A stretch of DNA of 10,177 bases, taken from Candidatus Galligastranaerophilus intestinigallinarum (GTDB lineage Bacteria; Cyanobacteriota; Vampirovibrionia; Gastranaerophilales; Gastranaerophilaceae). Under the pieces are notes generated by a model. That model was not told where the DNA came from. It did not search any database and saw nothing but the letters and a program-made list of their open reading frames with translations. The stretch lies in assembly GCA_018715855.1 (NCBI GenBank), contig DVKW01000213.1:1-10177 (forward strand). The letters run 5' to 3'. The position numbers were made by a program, and so were the translations under genes. Numbering within the stretch: position 1 is the stretch's first letter; each line of letters starts with the position of its first letter. Below, in pieces: positions 1 through 6,683 of this stretch.

Positions 1-2
1 AA

Positions 3-275
3 ATGGATATTGTTAAATATGAAACAAAGGGCGTTTGTTCAAGCCTAATTGAAGTAAAAATTGAAAATAACATAATAAAAGATTTGCATTTTGTTGGCGG
101 CTGCAACGGCAACCTTCAAGGTATTTCAACATTGTGCAAAGGAATGGATGTTAATGACGTTATTAAAAAATTAAAGGGTATAAGGTGTGGCAACAAACAA
201 ACAAGTTGCCCCGATCAACTTGCAAATTGTTTGTATGAATACCTTAAAGAATGTGCCAAAAAGGTTGTTCATTAG
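3..275 (+). CDS. TSCPD-domain protein, TIGR03905-like
   Basis: A 90-residue protein that matches the small stand-alone TSCPD family (TIGR03905 type). The family is named for the T-S-C-P-D motif, seen here at residues 67-71 within G-I-R-C-G-N-K-Q-T-S-C-P-D-Q-L (59-73). The N-terminal half has the other family hallmarks: G-V-C-S at 10-13 and V-G-G-C-N-G-N at 31-37. Cysteines 12, 34, 62 and 69 are the ones expected to be conserved, and four such Cys could bind a metal; that is inference. Related domains occur at the C-terminus of B12-dependent ribonucleotide reductases, but the stand-alone proteins have no established function. The ATG is only two bases into the window, so its ribosome binding site is not visible and the start is taken from the family length. 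An eight-T run follows the stop without a convincing hairpin. Confidence 0.88.
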   Translation: MDIVKYETKGVCSSLIEVKIENNIIKDLHFVGGCNGNLQGISTLCKGMDVNDVIKKLKGIRCGNKQTSCPDQLANCLYEYLKECAKKVVH

Positions 276-293
276 TTTTTTTTAAAAAAGGTA

Positions 294-322
294 TTGCGAA
301 GAGGAATTTTTTTGTGTATAAT
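294..322 (+). promoter_or_regulatory. Promoter of the perR-rbr operon
   Basis: A -35 box TTGCGA (294-299) and a perfect -10 box TATAAT (317-322) are separated by exactly 17 bases. The predicted transcription start is near 329. This gives a leader of about 27 bases containing AAGGA (345-349), six bases before the perR ATG. Confidence 0.75.
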
Positions 323-323
323 T

Positions 324-346
324 TTAATAAGAATAATTCTTATTAA
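324..346 (+). promoter_or_regulatory. Putative PerR/Fur-family operator
   Basis: A perfect 11-1-11 inverted repeat, TTAATAAGAAT-A-ATTCTTATTAA. The inner 7-1-7 core, TAAGAAT-A-ATTCTTA, has the architecture of Fur-superfamily boxes (the Bacillus PerR box is TTATAAT-n-ATTATAA). It begins two bases after the -10 box and covers the predicted transcription start, so a bound repressor would block initiation. The first gene downstream encodes a PerR-like regulator, so the simplest reading is autoregulation of perR-rbr. The palindrome is seen directly; which protein binds it is inference. Confidence 0.78.
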
Positions 347-355
347 GGAAGTTAA

Positions 356-799
356 ATGCTAAACAGCGAACTAAATGAAAAAATAGACGAATTAAAAAAA
401 CGCTGCAAAAAGGCAAATTTGAGAGTGACAAAACAAAGGCTTGAAATTTATAAGGCCATATTTGAATCAAAAGCGCACCCTGACGCAGAAACGCTTTATA
501 ACGCAATAAAAAGCAAAGTGCCAAATGTTGCCCTTGATACCGTATATAGAACTTTAACATCTTTAGAAAACCTTAATATGGTGTTTAGAGTAGATAGCCT
601 TCTTCCAAAAGCAAGGTTTGATGCGGATTATACGCCGCATTCGCATTTTTTGTGCACAAAATGCAATGAAATTTATGACATCTTTTTAATTACTGCTCAA
701 GATGTTAAAAATGAAGTTCAAAAAAAAGGTTTGGGCGAAGTTGTTGATGTAAATATTCAAGTAAGGGGCATTTGCCCAAAATGTTCCAATAAAAATTAA
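356..799 (+). CDS. perR: Peroxide-responsive Fur-family repressor PerR
   Basis: A 147-residue Fur-superfamily metalloregulator, full length for the family. The N-terminal winged helix covers about residues 1-85, with T-K-Q-R at 25-28 and the recognition region D-T-V-Y-R-T-L at 61-67. The C-terminal dimerization domain has two C-x-x-C pairs, C100/C103 and C140/C143, for the structural zinc. The regulatory-metal ligands of Bacillus PerR (H37, D85, H91, H93, D104) all have counterparts here at a constant +4 offset: H41, D89, H95, H97 and D108. Asp at the last position, where iron-sensing Fur has Glu, favours PerR, in which iron-catalysed histidine oxidation releases DNA. The start is fixed by AAGGA six bases upstream. 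The gene sits behind its own likely operator and is coupled to rubrerythrin. A Fur or other paralogue is the alternative. Confidence 0.88.
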   Translation: MLNSELNEKIDELKKRCKKANLRVTKQRLEIYKAIFESKAHPDAETLYNAIKSKVPNVALDTVYRTLTSLENLNMVFRVDSLLPKARFDADYTPHSHFLCTKCNEIYDIFLITAQDVKNEVQKKGLGEVVDVNIQVRGICPKCSNKN

Positions 800-811
800 G
801 GAGAAAATGTT

Positions 812-1351
812 ATGGAATTAAAAGGTTCAAAAACCGAAAAAAACTTAATGGAAGCTTTTAGTGGCGAATCACAAGCAAGAAACAAATATACATACTATGC
901 TTCAAAAGCCAAAAAGGATGGCTTCGTTCAAATTGCAAAATTCTTTGAAGACACTGCAAACAATGAAAAAGAACACGCTAAAATTTGGTTTAAACTGCTT
1001 GCAGGGGGCGAAATTAAAGATACAAAAGAAAATTTAGCTGATGCTGCAAACGGTGAAAACTATGAATGGACGGATATGTATGCAAAATTTGCAAAAGAAG
1101 CCAAAGAAGAAGGCTTTGATGAAATTGCAAGATTATTTGAAAAAGTAGGGGAAATTGAAAAAAGCCATGAAGAAAGATATAGGAAACTTTTAGAAAACAT
1201 TGAACAAAATAAAGTTTTTGAAAAAGATGAAGAAGTTGTTTGGGAATGTGCTAATTGCGGCTTCACCCATAAAGGCAAAAAAGCGGTTGGCTTGTGCCCT
1301 GTTTGCAAACACCCGGGAGCTTACTTTTTTGTTAAAGAACAAAATTATTAA
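812..1351 (+). CDS. rbr: Rubrerythrin
   Basis: A 179-residue rubrerythrin, a non-haem iron peroxidase that reduces hydrogen peroxide to water in the cytoplasm of anaerobes. An N-terminal four-helix ferritin-like domain (about 1-130) carries the diiron ligands: E19 in S-G-E-S, E52-x-x-H55, E96/E99 and E116-x-x-H119. The C-terminal rubredoxin-like domain has C146-x2-C149 and C162-x2-C165 separated by 12 residues, which hold the FeS4 centre that passes electrons to the diiron site. The ribosome binding site AAGGAG (798-803) overlaps the perR stop codon, and only 12 bases separate the two genes, so they are surely cotranscribed and probably translationally coupled. PerR-type control is expected from the operator ahead of perR. 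A strong terminator follows. Confidence 0.96.
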   Translation: MELKGSKTEKNLMEAFSGESQARNKYTYYASKAKKDGFVQIAKFFEDTANNEKEHAKIWFKLLAGGEIKDTKENLADAANGENYEWTDMYAKFAKEAKEEGFDEIARLFEKVGEIEKSHEERYRKLLENIEQNKVFEKDEEVVWECANCGFTHKGKKAVGLCPVCKHPGAYFFVKEQNY

Positions 1352-1378
1352 TAATTTCTCTTTCAAAAATAAAGACCA

Positions 1379-1407
1379 AAAAGCCCTTTGAATTTCAAAG
1401 GGCTTTT
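1379..1407. terminator. Bidirectional intrinsic terminator
   Basis: A 12-bp perfect stem (1379-1390 with 1396-1407, arm AAAAGCCCTTTG) closes a five-base loop. T-rich sequence follows on the plus strand (1404-1416), and the AAAA at the other end gives a U tract on the minus strand. It lies between rbr and the convergent small gene and can end both transcripts. Confidence 0.9.
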
Positions 1408-1420
1408 AAATTTTTTGGGT

Positions 1421-1681
1421 TTAAGCATTTGGAAAGTAATCGCAAATAAGTTTTTCCTCTTTTTTGAATTTGAAAACATTCAGCAATTTTGAAATTTTGG
1501 GCTTTTTAAAAAGCATTTTTTTGTATTCATCTACAAGAATTGCTTTTTTTACAAGAAGCCTGTTGTAGCTTTCTGCAACCCCTGCATTTTTATAAATCAA
1601 GGGTTCCAAATTTTTCAGTTGCTTTTTGCAATTTTCAATTTCATTTTCGATACTTTTCAAATTGTGTTTAGTCATAACCAT
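1421..1681 (-). CDS. Small coiled-coil protein, unknown function
   Basis: An 86-residue protein I do not recognise. Residues 4-58 look helical with a heptad-like spread of I/L/V, as in a short antiparallel coiled coil. The tail (59-80) is strongly basic and ends D-Y-F-P-N-A. There is no signal peptide or membrane segment. Two start codons lie two codons apart (M1 and M3). M1 is preferred because the purine-rich AAGAGA just upstream is well spaced for it and too far for M3. It stands alone, ends against the bidirectional terminator shared with rbr, and is divergent from the mannosidase gene. It reads as a real gene because the frame is clean, its 3' end meets a terminator and there is no better frame on the other strand. 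Confidence 0.6.
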   Translation of the reverse strand: MVMTKHNLKSIENEIENCKKQLKNLEPLIYKNAGVAESYNRLLVKKAILVDEYKKMLFKKPKISKLLNVFKFKKEEKLICDYFPNA

Positions 1682-1720
1682 CTAATCTCTTCTTATGTGG
1701 GGAAATTCCTTTTTAACAAG

Positions 1721-1734
1721 TAAAGTATACTTTA
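1721..1734. repeat. Perfect 14-bp palindrome in divergent intergenic region
   Basis: TAAAGTATACTTTA reads the same on both strands. It contains TATACT, a plausible -10 box, in both directions, so it may be part of the minus-strand promoter for the small gene starting at 1681. It could also be an operator between the two divergent genes. I see no good -35 partner on either strand. Confidence 0.4.
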
Positions 1735-1783
1735 ATATTTGATTTAAAAATTCCCCCAAAAAATGGATTAGGGGGGTTAAATA

Positions 1784-1792
1784 TGGTAAAAT
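1784..1792 (+). promoter_or_regulatory. Extended -10 promoter of the GH38 gene
   Basis: TGG-TAAAAT is an extended -10 element (TGn plus hexamer). The predicted transcription start is near 1799, giving a leader of about 25 bases that contains the ribosome binding site. No clear -35 box is seen, which is tolerated with an extended -10. The ten bases ATGGTAAAAT (1783-1792) recur exactly as the minus-strand promoter of rarA. Confidence 0.5.
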
Positions 1793-1810
1793 AAGCTAAA
1801 AAGATTATTT

Positions 1811-1816
1811 AAGGGG
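1811..1816 (+). promoter_or_regulatory. Ribosome binding site that fixes a TTG start
   Basis: AAGGGG lies seven bases before the TTG at 1824. An in-frame TAA at 1797-1799 rules out a start further upstream. The catalytic H-W-D motif at residues 15-17 precedes any in-frame ATG, so TTG is the only workable start. Confidence 0.8.
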
Positions 1817-1823
1817 TTTAATC

Positions 1824-4064
1824 TTGAAAAGAAACAAAAAACCTGTAATTGCTTATTTATTCAGCCATTGGGACGCCGAATGGTACAAAACGGTTAGTTC
1901 ATTTAATGTAAGGTTAAATGAAATTTTTGATAATGTGCTTTTGGAATTAAAAAAAGAAAATGCACCTTCATTTTATTTTGACGGGCAAATTTATGCTCTT
2001 TTAAATTATCTTAAATTTAACCCAAATAAAAAGAATTTAATTAAAAAATTAATAAAAGAAAAAAAGCTTTTTATAGGGCCGTTTTTTGTTTCTGCGGATA
2101 GTTTCTTAATTTCAGGAGCTTCTATTTTAAAAAACCTTGAATTGGGGCTTAAAATTTCAAAAGAATTTAATGAAAATGAATTTATCGGATATCTGTCAGA
2201 TACCTTTGGGCATTCAAATTCAATTTTCAAAATTTTGAATTATTTTAATATTAAAAATGCAATTATTTGGCGTGGTGCACCGGATATTGAAGCAGATTTT
2301 ATTGCAAACAATATAAATATAACAAGGCTTGTTCGAGGCTATTACCAAGACATTTTGCATTCTGATTTGAATATAACAAAAAAAGCCGAAATTTTAGAAA
2401 AAGAGCTTGATAAAATAAATGAAAAATCAGGAAATATTCTTCTTTTGCCTTTGGGGGCAGACCATATGAATATTTTAGAAAATGCCAATGAAAAAATAGA
2501 AGAAATAAATAAGCTTTTAAAAAATTATGAAATTATTTTATCAAACCCTTTTGAATATTTTAAGCAGGCTGAATTTAAAAAGAATTTAGGTGAAAATGTT
2601 GAATTTTTGGATAATTCAAATACATATATTTTGCCAGGGGTTTATTCAACAAGAAGTGATGAAAAAATTCAAAATGCAATTTTAGAATATGAACTTTTTT
2701 ATAAGGCAGATATTTTTAACTTTTTTATGGGTGGAAAATATGATAGAGAGCTTAATTATGCCACAGTTGAATTAATTAAAAACCACGCCCATGATTCAAT
2801 TTACGGTTGTTCAGTTGATGAAGTTCATAAAATGGTGAAATGCCGCCAAATAAAGGTAGCTGAAACCGTTAATACCGTTATTAAAAATTTAATTAGAGAT
2901 TTTAAAAAAGAAAATTTGATAAAAGAAAATGAAAATAAAATCGGTGTTTTTAATTTTTCAAATTTTGAATATGGGGGTGTAGCTAAATTAATTTCAGATA
3001 AAAAAATTAAAAATGCTCAAAAAATTCGAGAATTTAATTTTGTATCAGATGATATTTTCTACAATATTAATCAAAACCCGATAACAGAAGACTTTCACAA
3101 ATTTTTTGAATATATTGTTGAAATTGAACCAACTAAGCCATTTTCATTTAAAAATTTTGAAATAAAAAAACCAACCAAATTGCAAACTGTCGGGAACGAT
3201 TTTATTGAAAATGAATTTTTTAAACTTTTTATTTTAGATAATAAAATTTATGTGATTGATAAAAAAACAGGTGAAATTTACCCTGATTTTATTCAGCTTC
3301 ATTCAACTGTTGATAATGGCGACAGCTATAATTATGCACCAGCCGGTTACCCAAAAATTTTGAAATTGAAAAATTCAAAAGCAAAAGTAAATGGCAAAAT
3401 AAAATCTACCTTGCAATTAACTTTTGAAGAAAATATTAAATTAAATTGTTCTCTATCAAATAATTCAAAGCTTTTTGAACTTGATTTTGAATTTATAAAT
3501 AAAAAGAAAAACAGAAAACTTCAAATTGTTTTTAACACAAATAAACCGCTTGAAAAAACCTATGCGGGTGATACTGTCGGCGGAATAAACAGGCTTCACA
3601 ACCCAAATTATCTTCTTTTTGAAAATATTCCCGTTCAAGACAGGTCTGAATTAAAAACAAATTCATTCCCAATGCAAAAATTTGTTCAGGGGAACAACCT
3701 TTCAATTTTTACAAAAGGGTTATATGAATATGAAATATATAGAAATTCGCTTAAAATTGCGCTTTTAAGAAGTGTTGGCATTATTTCAAACCCTAAAAAC
3801 CCTGCAAGAAAAATTCCCGCAGGCCCCCCTATTGAATTATTTGACGCTCAAGGGCTTTATGAGCATAAAATAAGCCTTGCTTTTGCGTTTGGCATTGAAA
3901 AAAAAGATTTGGAAAAAAGTTCAAAACTTCTTTTTGAACCAATTTTGGCAATTTCAGGGGAATTTAAAAATAAAAATAAAACCTTTATTAAAAAAGTTGA
4001 TGATGGCGCTTTTCTTGGAATTTCAGATATGAACGGAAAGAAAAAACCCGTTTTTATAAAATAA
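1824..4064 (+). CDS. Alpha-mannosidase-like glycoside hydrolase, GH38
   Basis: A 746-residue GH38 enzyme that should cleave alpha-mannosides with retention, using zinc. The N-terminal catalytic domain shows S-H-W-D-A-E-W (14-20, zinc ligands H15 and D17), G-P-F-F-V-S-A-D-S-F-L-I-S-G (85-98) and G-Y-L-S-D-T-F-G-H (122-130), with D126 as the expected nucleophile and zinc ligand. It also shows L-P-L-G-A-D-H-M (208-215) and N-H-A-H-D-S-I-Y-G-C-S (320-330), with H323 as the fourth ligand. The rest is the beta-sandwich region, with G-G-I-N-R-L-H-N near the middle. There is no signal peptide, so it is probably cytoplasmic and acts on imported or internal mannosides. It appears to stop soon after the V-D-D-G-A-F-L stretch, where longer family members (about 850-1050 residues) continue with a further beta domain. 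The substrate cannot be told; a mannosylglycerate-type or oligomannoside substrate is possible. The start codon is TTG. Confidence 0.9.
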   Translation: MKRNKKPVIAYLFSHWDAEWYKTVSSFNVRLNEIFDNVLLELKKENAPSFYFDGQIYALLNYLKFNPNKKNLIKKLIKEKKLFIGPFFVSADSFLISGASILKNLELGLKISKEFNENEFIGYLSDTFGHSNSIFKILNYFNIKNAIIWRGAPDIEADFIANNINITRLVRGYYQDILHSDLNITKKAEILEKELDKINEKSGNILLLPLGADHMNILENANEKIEEINKLLKNYEIILSNPFEYFKQAEFKKNLGENVEFLDNSNTYILPGVYSTRSDEKIQNAILEYELFYKADIFNFFMGGKYDRELNYATVELIKNHAHDSIYGCSVDEVHKMVKCRQIKVAETVNTVIKNLIRDFKKENLIKENENKIGVFNFSNFEYGGVAKLISDKKIKNAQKIREFNFVSDDIFYNINQNPITEDFHKFFEYIVEIEPTKPFSFKNFEIKKPTKLQTVGNDFIENEFFKLFILDNKIYVIDKKTGEIYPDFIQLHSTVDNGDSYNYAPAGYPKILKLKNSKAKVNGKIKSTLQLTFEENIKLNCSLSNNSKLFELDFEFINKKKNRKLQIVFNTNKPLEKTYAGDTVGGINRLHNPNYLLFENIPVQDRSELKTNSFPMQKFVQGNNLSIFTKGLYEYEIYRNSLKIALLRSVGIISNPKNPARKIPAGPPIELFDAQGLYEHKISLAFAFGIEKKDLEKSSKLLFEPILAISGEFKNKNKTFIKKVDDGAFLGISDMNGKKKPVFIK

Positions 4065-4092
4065 AAAAGGCTTCTATTTTTGAAGCCTTTTT
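4064..4092. terminator. Bidirectional intrinsic terminator
   Basis: An 11-bp stem (4064-4074 with 4082-4092, arm AAAAAGGCTTC) closes a seven-base loop and carries A and T tracts on opposite sides. The stem begins on the last base of the GH38 stop codon. It also ends transcripts from the convergent minus-strand pair. Confidence 0.88.
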
Positions 4093-4113
4093 ATATAATA
4101 TTTAAAAATTTAT

Positions 4114-4500
4114 CTAAATTAAACCATCAATATTTGTAATGGTTTTTGTTCCTTGTTCTCTAATAACGCCTGATAAGTCTTCGTATAATGATTTTGCAAA
4201 TGAAGTTGTAAATTCGGCACCTTTTTTGGTTGCGCTTGCAATAACTTTTACGCCTTCTCTTGCGCCGTCTTTTGCAGCGTCAAAAGTTTCGGCTGCATTT
4301 TTTTTGAAGCTTATCATAAAATCATTTGTTTTTTTTGCTTTTTTGCTGCAAGCTTTTTTGATTTCACCTGTTGTTTTTTGGAAAGTATCTTTGTTTTCTT
4401 TTTTTGTAACTTTCGTAAGCCCTGTAAAATGGGGCACTTCAACAGGTTTTAAGCTGCTATTTGAATTTATATTTACGTTTTGGTTAATGGGTTGAATCAT
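4114..4500 (-). CDS. F-x-G-motif Lys-rich protein, unknown function
   Basis: A 128-residue protein not assigned to a known family. A polar, Asn-rich N-terminus (1-20) leads to a short P-H-F-T-G motif (23-27), then a lysine-rich linker (30-58). A long amphipathic helical stretch rich in Ala/Lys follows (about 59-118), with small-residue repeats such as A-A-E-T-F-D-A-A-K-D-G-A. There is no signal peptide and no membrane segment. An AGGA ribosome binding site (4510-4513) lies inside the last codons of the upstream gene, and the genes are six bases apart, so translation is probably coupled. Its product resembles its neighbour's in build (short N-terminal F-x-G motif, then K/A-rich helices), which suggests a shared process. 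The plus strand also has a long open frame here, but it lacks a ribosome binding site and its hydrophobic product is what an antisense reading of a Lys/Ala-rich gene gives. Confidence 0.75.
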   Translation of the reverse strand: MIQPINQNVNINSNSSLKPVEVPHFTGLTKVTKKENKDTFQKTTGEIKKACSKKAKKTNDFMISFKKNAAETFDAAKDGAREGVKVIASATKKGAEFTTSFAKSLYEDLSGVIREQGTKTITNIDGLI

Positions 4501-4506
4501 TTTAAT

Positions 4507-5310
4507 TTATCCTGCAATCATAGTTGCTGTATCTGCAAGTTTGCTTGCTGTATTTAACAAGTTTTCAAACTTTTGAACTTTTGCTTCATGAGCAAGAGCC
4601 CCGTTATCTTTTTCTGTCACATCGCCTGCAATGTCATTAACACCGCTGCCAAGTGCAACTGTTGCTGTTCCTGCAATTGCCGTATCTGCTAAATCAGAAC
4701 CGTTTCCGATACCGATTTTACCTAATGTTTCCTTAACTTTTGCTGCGTGTTTGCCACAGTGTTTGTCAATGAATTTTGCAAGGCCTGTGCCTTCTTCAAA
4801 TTGTTTTGGCCTTAAAATAGCTTCTTCAACTGTTTTTCTAATTGTTTTTGAACCTGATTCCGCTGCTTCTTTAGCAGATTCGGTTGCTTGTTTTAAATTG
4901 TTTGCTTTTACTTGGCCAAATGTGCCTTTAATTGTATCAACTGTTTTTTTGAATATACCTGCTTTTTCGCCTTCTGTTGCAGCAGATTTAAATTTATTAA
5001 TATTATCTTTAAGGGCTTCTGTTAAGCCGTTTGTTGCTTTTCTTGATTTTGCGAGAAGTAAAGCACCGCCTGCAACAAGAACGCCTAATTTAACAACGTT
5101 ATCTGAAACAAAATCTGCAACCAATGATGGTGTTGCTTCAGCGTCTTCGCCGTATGCTTTTTTAAATTCATCTTTAACGGGCTGGGTTAATTTGTCCATT
5201 AATTTTGGTTTATCATTAATTTTTTCGGCATCTTTTCTATCGGTTTTTTTGGCTTCTTTTGAACCTTGAAAAGTTATATTTGATGCATTTATTGCGCCTA
5301 AATCAGACAT
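4507..5310 (-). CDS. F-x-G-motif protein with one likely membrane helix
   Basis: A 267-residue protein not assigned to a known family. The N-terminus has N-I-T-F-Q-G at 11-16, the same kind of motif as in the downstream gene, followed by a charged lysine-rich segment (17-55). Residues about 70-87 (V-V-K-L-G-V-L-V-A-G-G-A-L-L-L-A) form a good transmembrane helix ended by K-S-R-K. Two weaker hydrophobic, Ala/Gly-rich stretches lie at 207-222 and 251-267, and the protein ends in hydrophobic residues. The middle (95-165) is helical and K/A/T-rich. There is no cleavable signal peptide at the N-terminus. A ribosome binding site (AAGG, 5316-5319 on the minus strand) sits five bases before the ATG. 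It is the first gene of a two-gene operon with the 128-residue protein. Similar F-x-G-tagged proteins are, to my memory, frequent in Gastranaerophilales and uncharacterised. Confidence 0.8.
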   Translation of the reverse strand: MSDLGAINASNITFQGSKEAKKTDRKDAEKINDKPKLMDKLTQPVKDEFKKAYGEDAEATPSLVADFVSDNVVKLGVLVAGGALLLAKSRKATNGLTEALKDNINKFKSAATEGEKAGIFKKTVDTIKGTFGQVKANNLKQATESAKEAAESGSKTIRKTVEEAILRPKQFEEGTGLAKFIDKHCGKHAAKVKETLGKIGIGNGSDLADTAIAGTATVALGSGVNDIAGDVTEKDNGALAHEAKVQKFENLLNTASKLADTATMIAG

Positions 5311-5405
5311 ATTTGCCTTCCCTTTTTAATTTAATTTAATACACACACCATGATAAAGACCTGAAAATAGCTAAAATTGCCAAATAATATATACATTATT
5401 AAGAA

Positions 5406-5432
5406 ATTTTAACATTATTTTCTCGCTTACAA
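5406..5432 (-). promoter_or_regulatory. Candidate promoter of the F-x-G operon
   Basis: On the minus strand, TTGTAA (5427-5432) is followed after 15 bases by TAAAAT (5406-5411), preceded by TGT, an extended -10 form. The leader would be about 89 bases. A second TATAAT on the same strand (5444-5449) is an alternative but lacks a -35 box. The rest of the 156-base gap between rarA and this operon shows only AT-rich sequence, including the small inverted repeat AATAAT-n6-ATTATT (5383-5400). Confidence 0.4.
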
Positions 5433-5466
5433 CACGACTATGAATTATACACCAAACAAAAATAAA

Positions 5467-6681
5467 TTAAAAGTATTTAACATCTTTCATTTCATCGGGC
5501 ATAAATTGTTGAATATAATCGGGGTTGTTGTGCGTATAAACATACCCTTCCCCAAAACCGTATTTTTTTGCATCTTTATAATGAGAATCCCTGAGGTGCA
5601 TTGGGGGCGGGTAATCTTTTCCTTGTCTTATATCGGCCATAGCATTATCTATTGCAACGACATTTAAGTTTCTTTTCTTTGCCCTTGCTACATATTCTGT
5701 TGCTTGAGATAAGGCAATTCTGCATTCGGGCATTCCAATATTATTTACAACATTTAAGGCTGCATTTGCAATTAAAAGTGCTCTGTAATCGCCGTTCCCA
5801 ACGTCTTCTGATGCCGTTACAACAAGCCTTCTTGCAATAATTCTCGGGTCTTCGCCTTTAGTTAGCATTTTTGCCAAATAATAAATTGCAGCATTAGGGT
5901 CAGACCCTCTTAAAGATTTTTGATAAGCTGAAAGGCAATCATAATGTTCAGATTCATCATATTTAACTAAAGATTGCTGCAAAAGTTTTTCAATTAATTC
6001 TGAATTTAAAATGTTTTTGGCTGCAAAATAAGAATTTTCAACCGTGTTTAGTGCAAATCTCGCATCGCCGTTTGATAATTTTACAATTGTTTGAATTGCA
6101 TCATCTTCAATTTTTAAATCTTTTTTATAGTTTTCAGATAAATAATTAAACCCTTTTTGAACAATTTTTTCCATTGAATTTTTATCAATGGGATTTAGCA
6201 TAATCACTTGAACTCTGCTCAATAGTGCAGGTATAACTTGAAAAGAAGGGTTTTCTGTGGTTGAACCCATAAGGTGAAGTGTGCCATTTTCAATATGGGG
6301 TAAAAGTGCATCTTGCTGGGTTTTAGAGTATCTGTGGATTTCATCTATAAAAAGAATTGTTTTAACACCGTTTCTTAGGTTTTCTTTTGCGTTTTGAACG
6401 GCGTCTTTAACATCTTTAACGCCTGATGTTACAGCAGATAATTCCATAAAATTTGCATTATGATGATTTGCAATTAACCTTGCAAGCGTTGTTTTGCCGC
6501 ACCCCGGGGGGCCCCATAAAATAAAAGAAAAAATTCTATTTGATTTTAAAAGGTTATATATTGGTGAATTTTCAGATATAACATTTGTTTGCCCCAAATA
6601 TTCATCTAAATTTTTAGGGCGCAAAATGTTTGCTAAGGGCATTTGTTTATTATTTTCTTCTATTGAATCAAATAAATTCAT
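5467..6681 (-). CDS. rarA: Replication-associated recombination protein A (RarA/MgsA)
   Basis: A 404-residue AAA+ ATPase of the RarA/MgsA/WHIP group, which acts at stalled replication forks with single-strand binding protein. Motifs in order: P-L-A-N-I-L-R-P (15-22), Walker A G-P-P-G-C-G-K-T (57-64), Walker B I-L-F-I-D-E (109-114), Q-Q-D-A-L-L-P-H-I-E (122-131), sensor 1 G-S-T-T-E-N-P-S (139-146), arginine finger L-L-S-R (153-156) and sensor 2 G-D-A-R (205-208). The C-terminal tetramerization domain follows (G-S-D-P-N-A-A-I-Y-Y-L-A-K-M-L near 259-273) and ends with the typical Y-P-P-P-M-H-L-R-D stretch. Length is slightly below the usual 420-450. The start has no Shine-Dalgarno sequence and an in-frame TAA nine bases upstream; M-N-L-F-D at the N-terminus fits the family. 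No terminator is visible after it, so it may read through to the next operon. Confidence 0.95.
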   Translation of the reverse strand: MNLFDSIEENNKQMPLANILRPKNLDEYLGQTNVISENSPIYNLLKSNRIFSFILWGPPGCGKTTLARLIANHHNANFMELSAVTSGVKDVKDAVQNAKENLRNGVKTILFIDEIHRYSKTQQDALLPHIENGTLHLMGSTTENPSFQVIPALLSRVQVIMLNPIDKNSMEKIVQKGFNYLSENYKKDLKIEDDAIQTIVKLSNGDARFALNTVENSYFAAKNILNSELIEKLLQQSLVKYDESEHYDCLSAYQKSLRGSDPNAAIYYLAKMLTKGEDPRIIARRLVVTASEDVGNGDYRALLIANAALNVVNNIGMPECRIALSQATEYVARAKKRNLNVVAIDNAMADIRQGKDYPPPMHLRDSHYKDAKKYGFGEGYVYTHNNPDYIQQFMPDEMKDVKYF

Positions 6682-6683
6682 AG

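Noticed and set aside
276..290. Eight Ts then six As after the TSCPD gene, as a possible terminator
   Set aside because: No stable GC-containing hairpin precedes the T run. The best pairing is a 5-bp ACCTT/AAGGT stem with a 16-base loop.
1753..1776. CCCCC ... GGGGGG pairing upstream of the GH38 gene, as a terminator or riboswitch stem
   Set aside because: Only five pairs around a 13-base loop, no T tract after it, and it lies upstream of the likely transcription start, so it is not in the GH38 leader.
4139..4495. A 118-codon open frame on the plus strand with a hydrophobic product
   Set aside because: It mirrors the 128-residue minus-strand gene almost end to end and has no initiation signals. 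The hydrophobicity is an antisense effect.
4631..5269. A 212-codon open frame on the plus strand opposite the 267-residue gene
   Set aside because: Its start has no suitable ribosome binding site, and its Ser/Ala/Phe/Leu-rich product is what the complement of a Lys/Ala/Thr-rich gene yields. The minus-strand gene has a good ribosome binding site and coupling.
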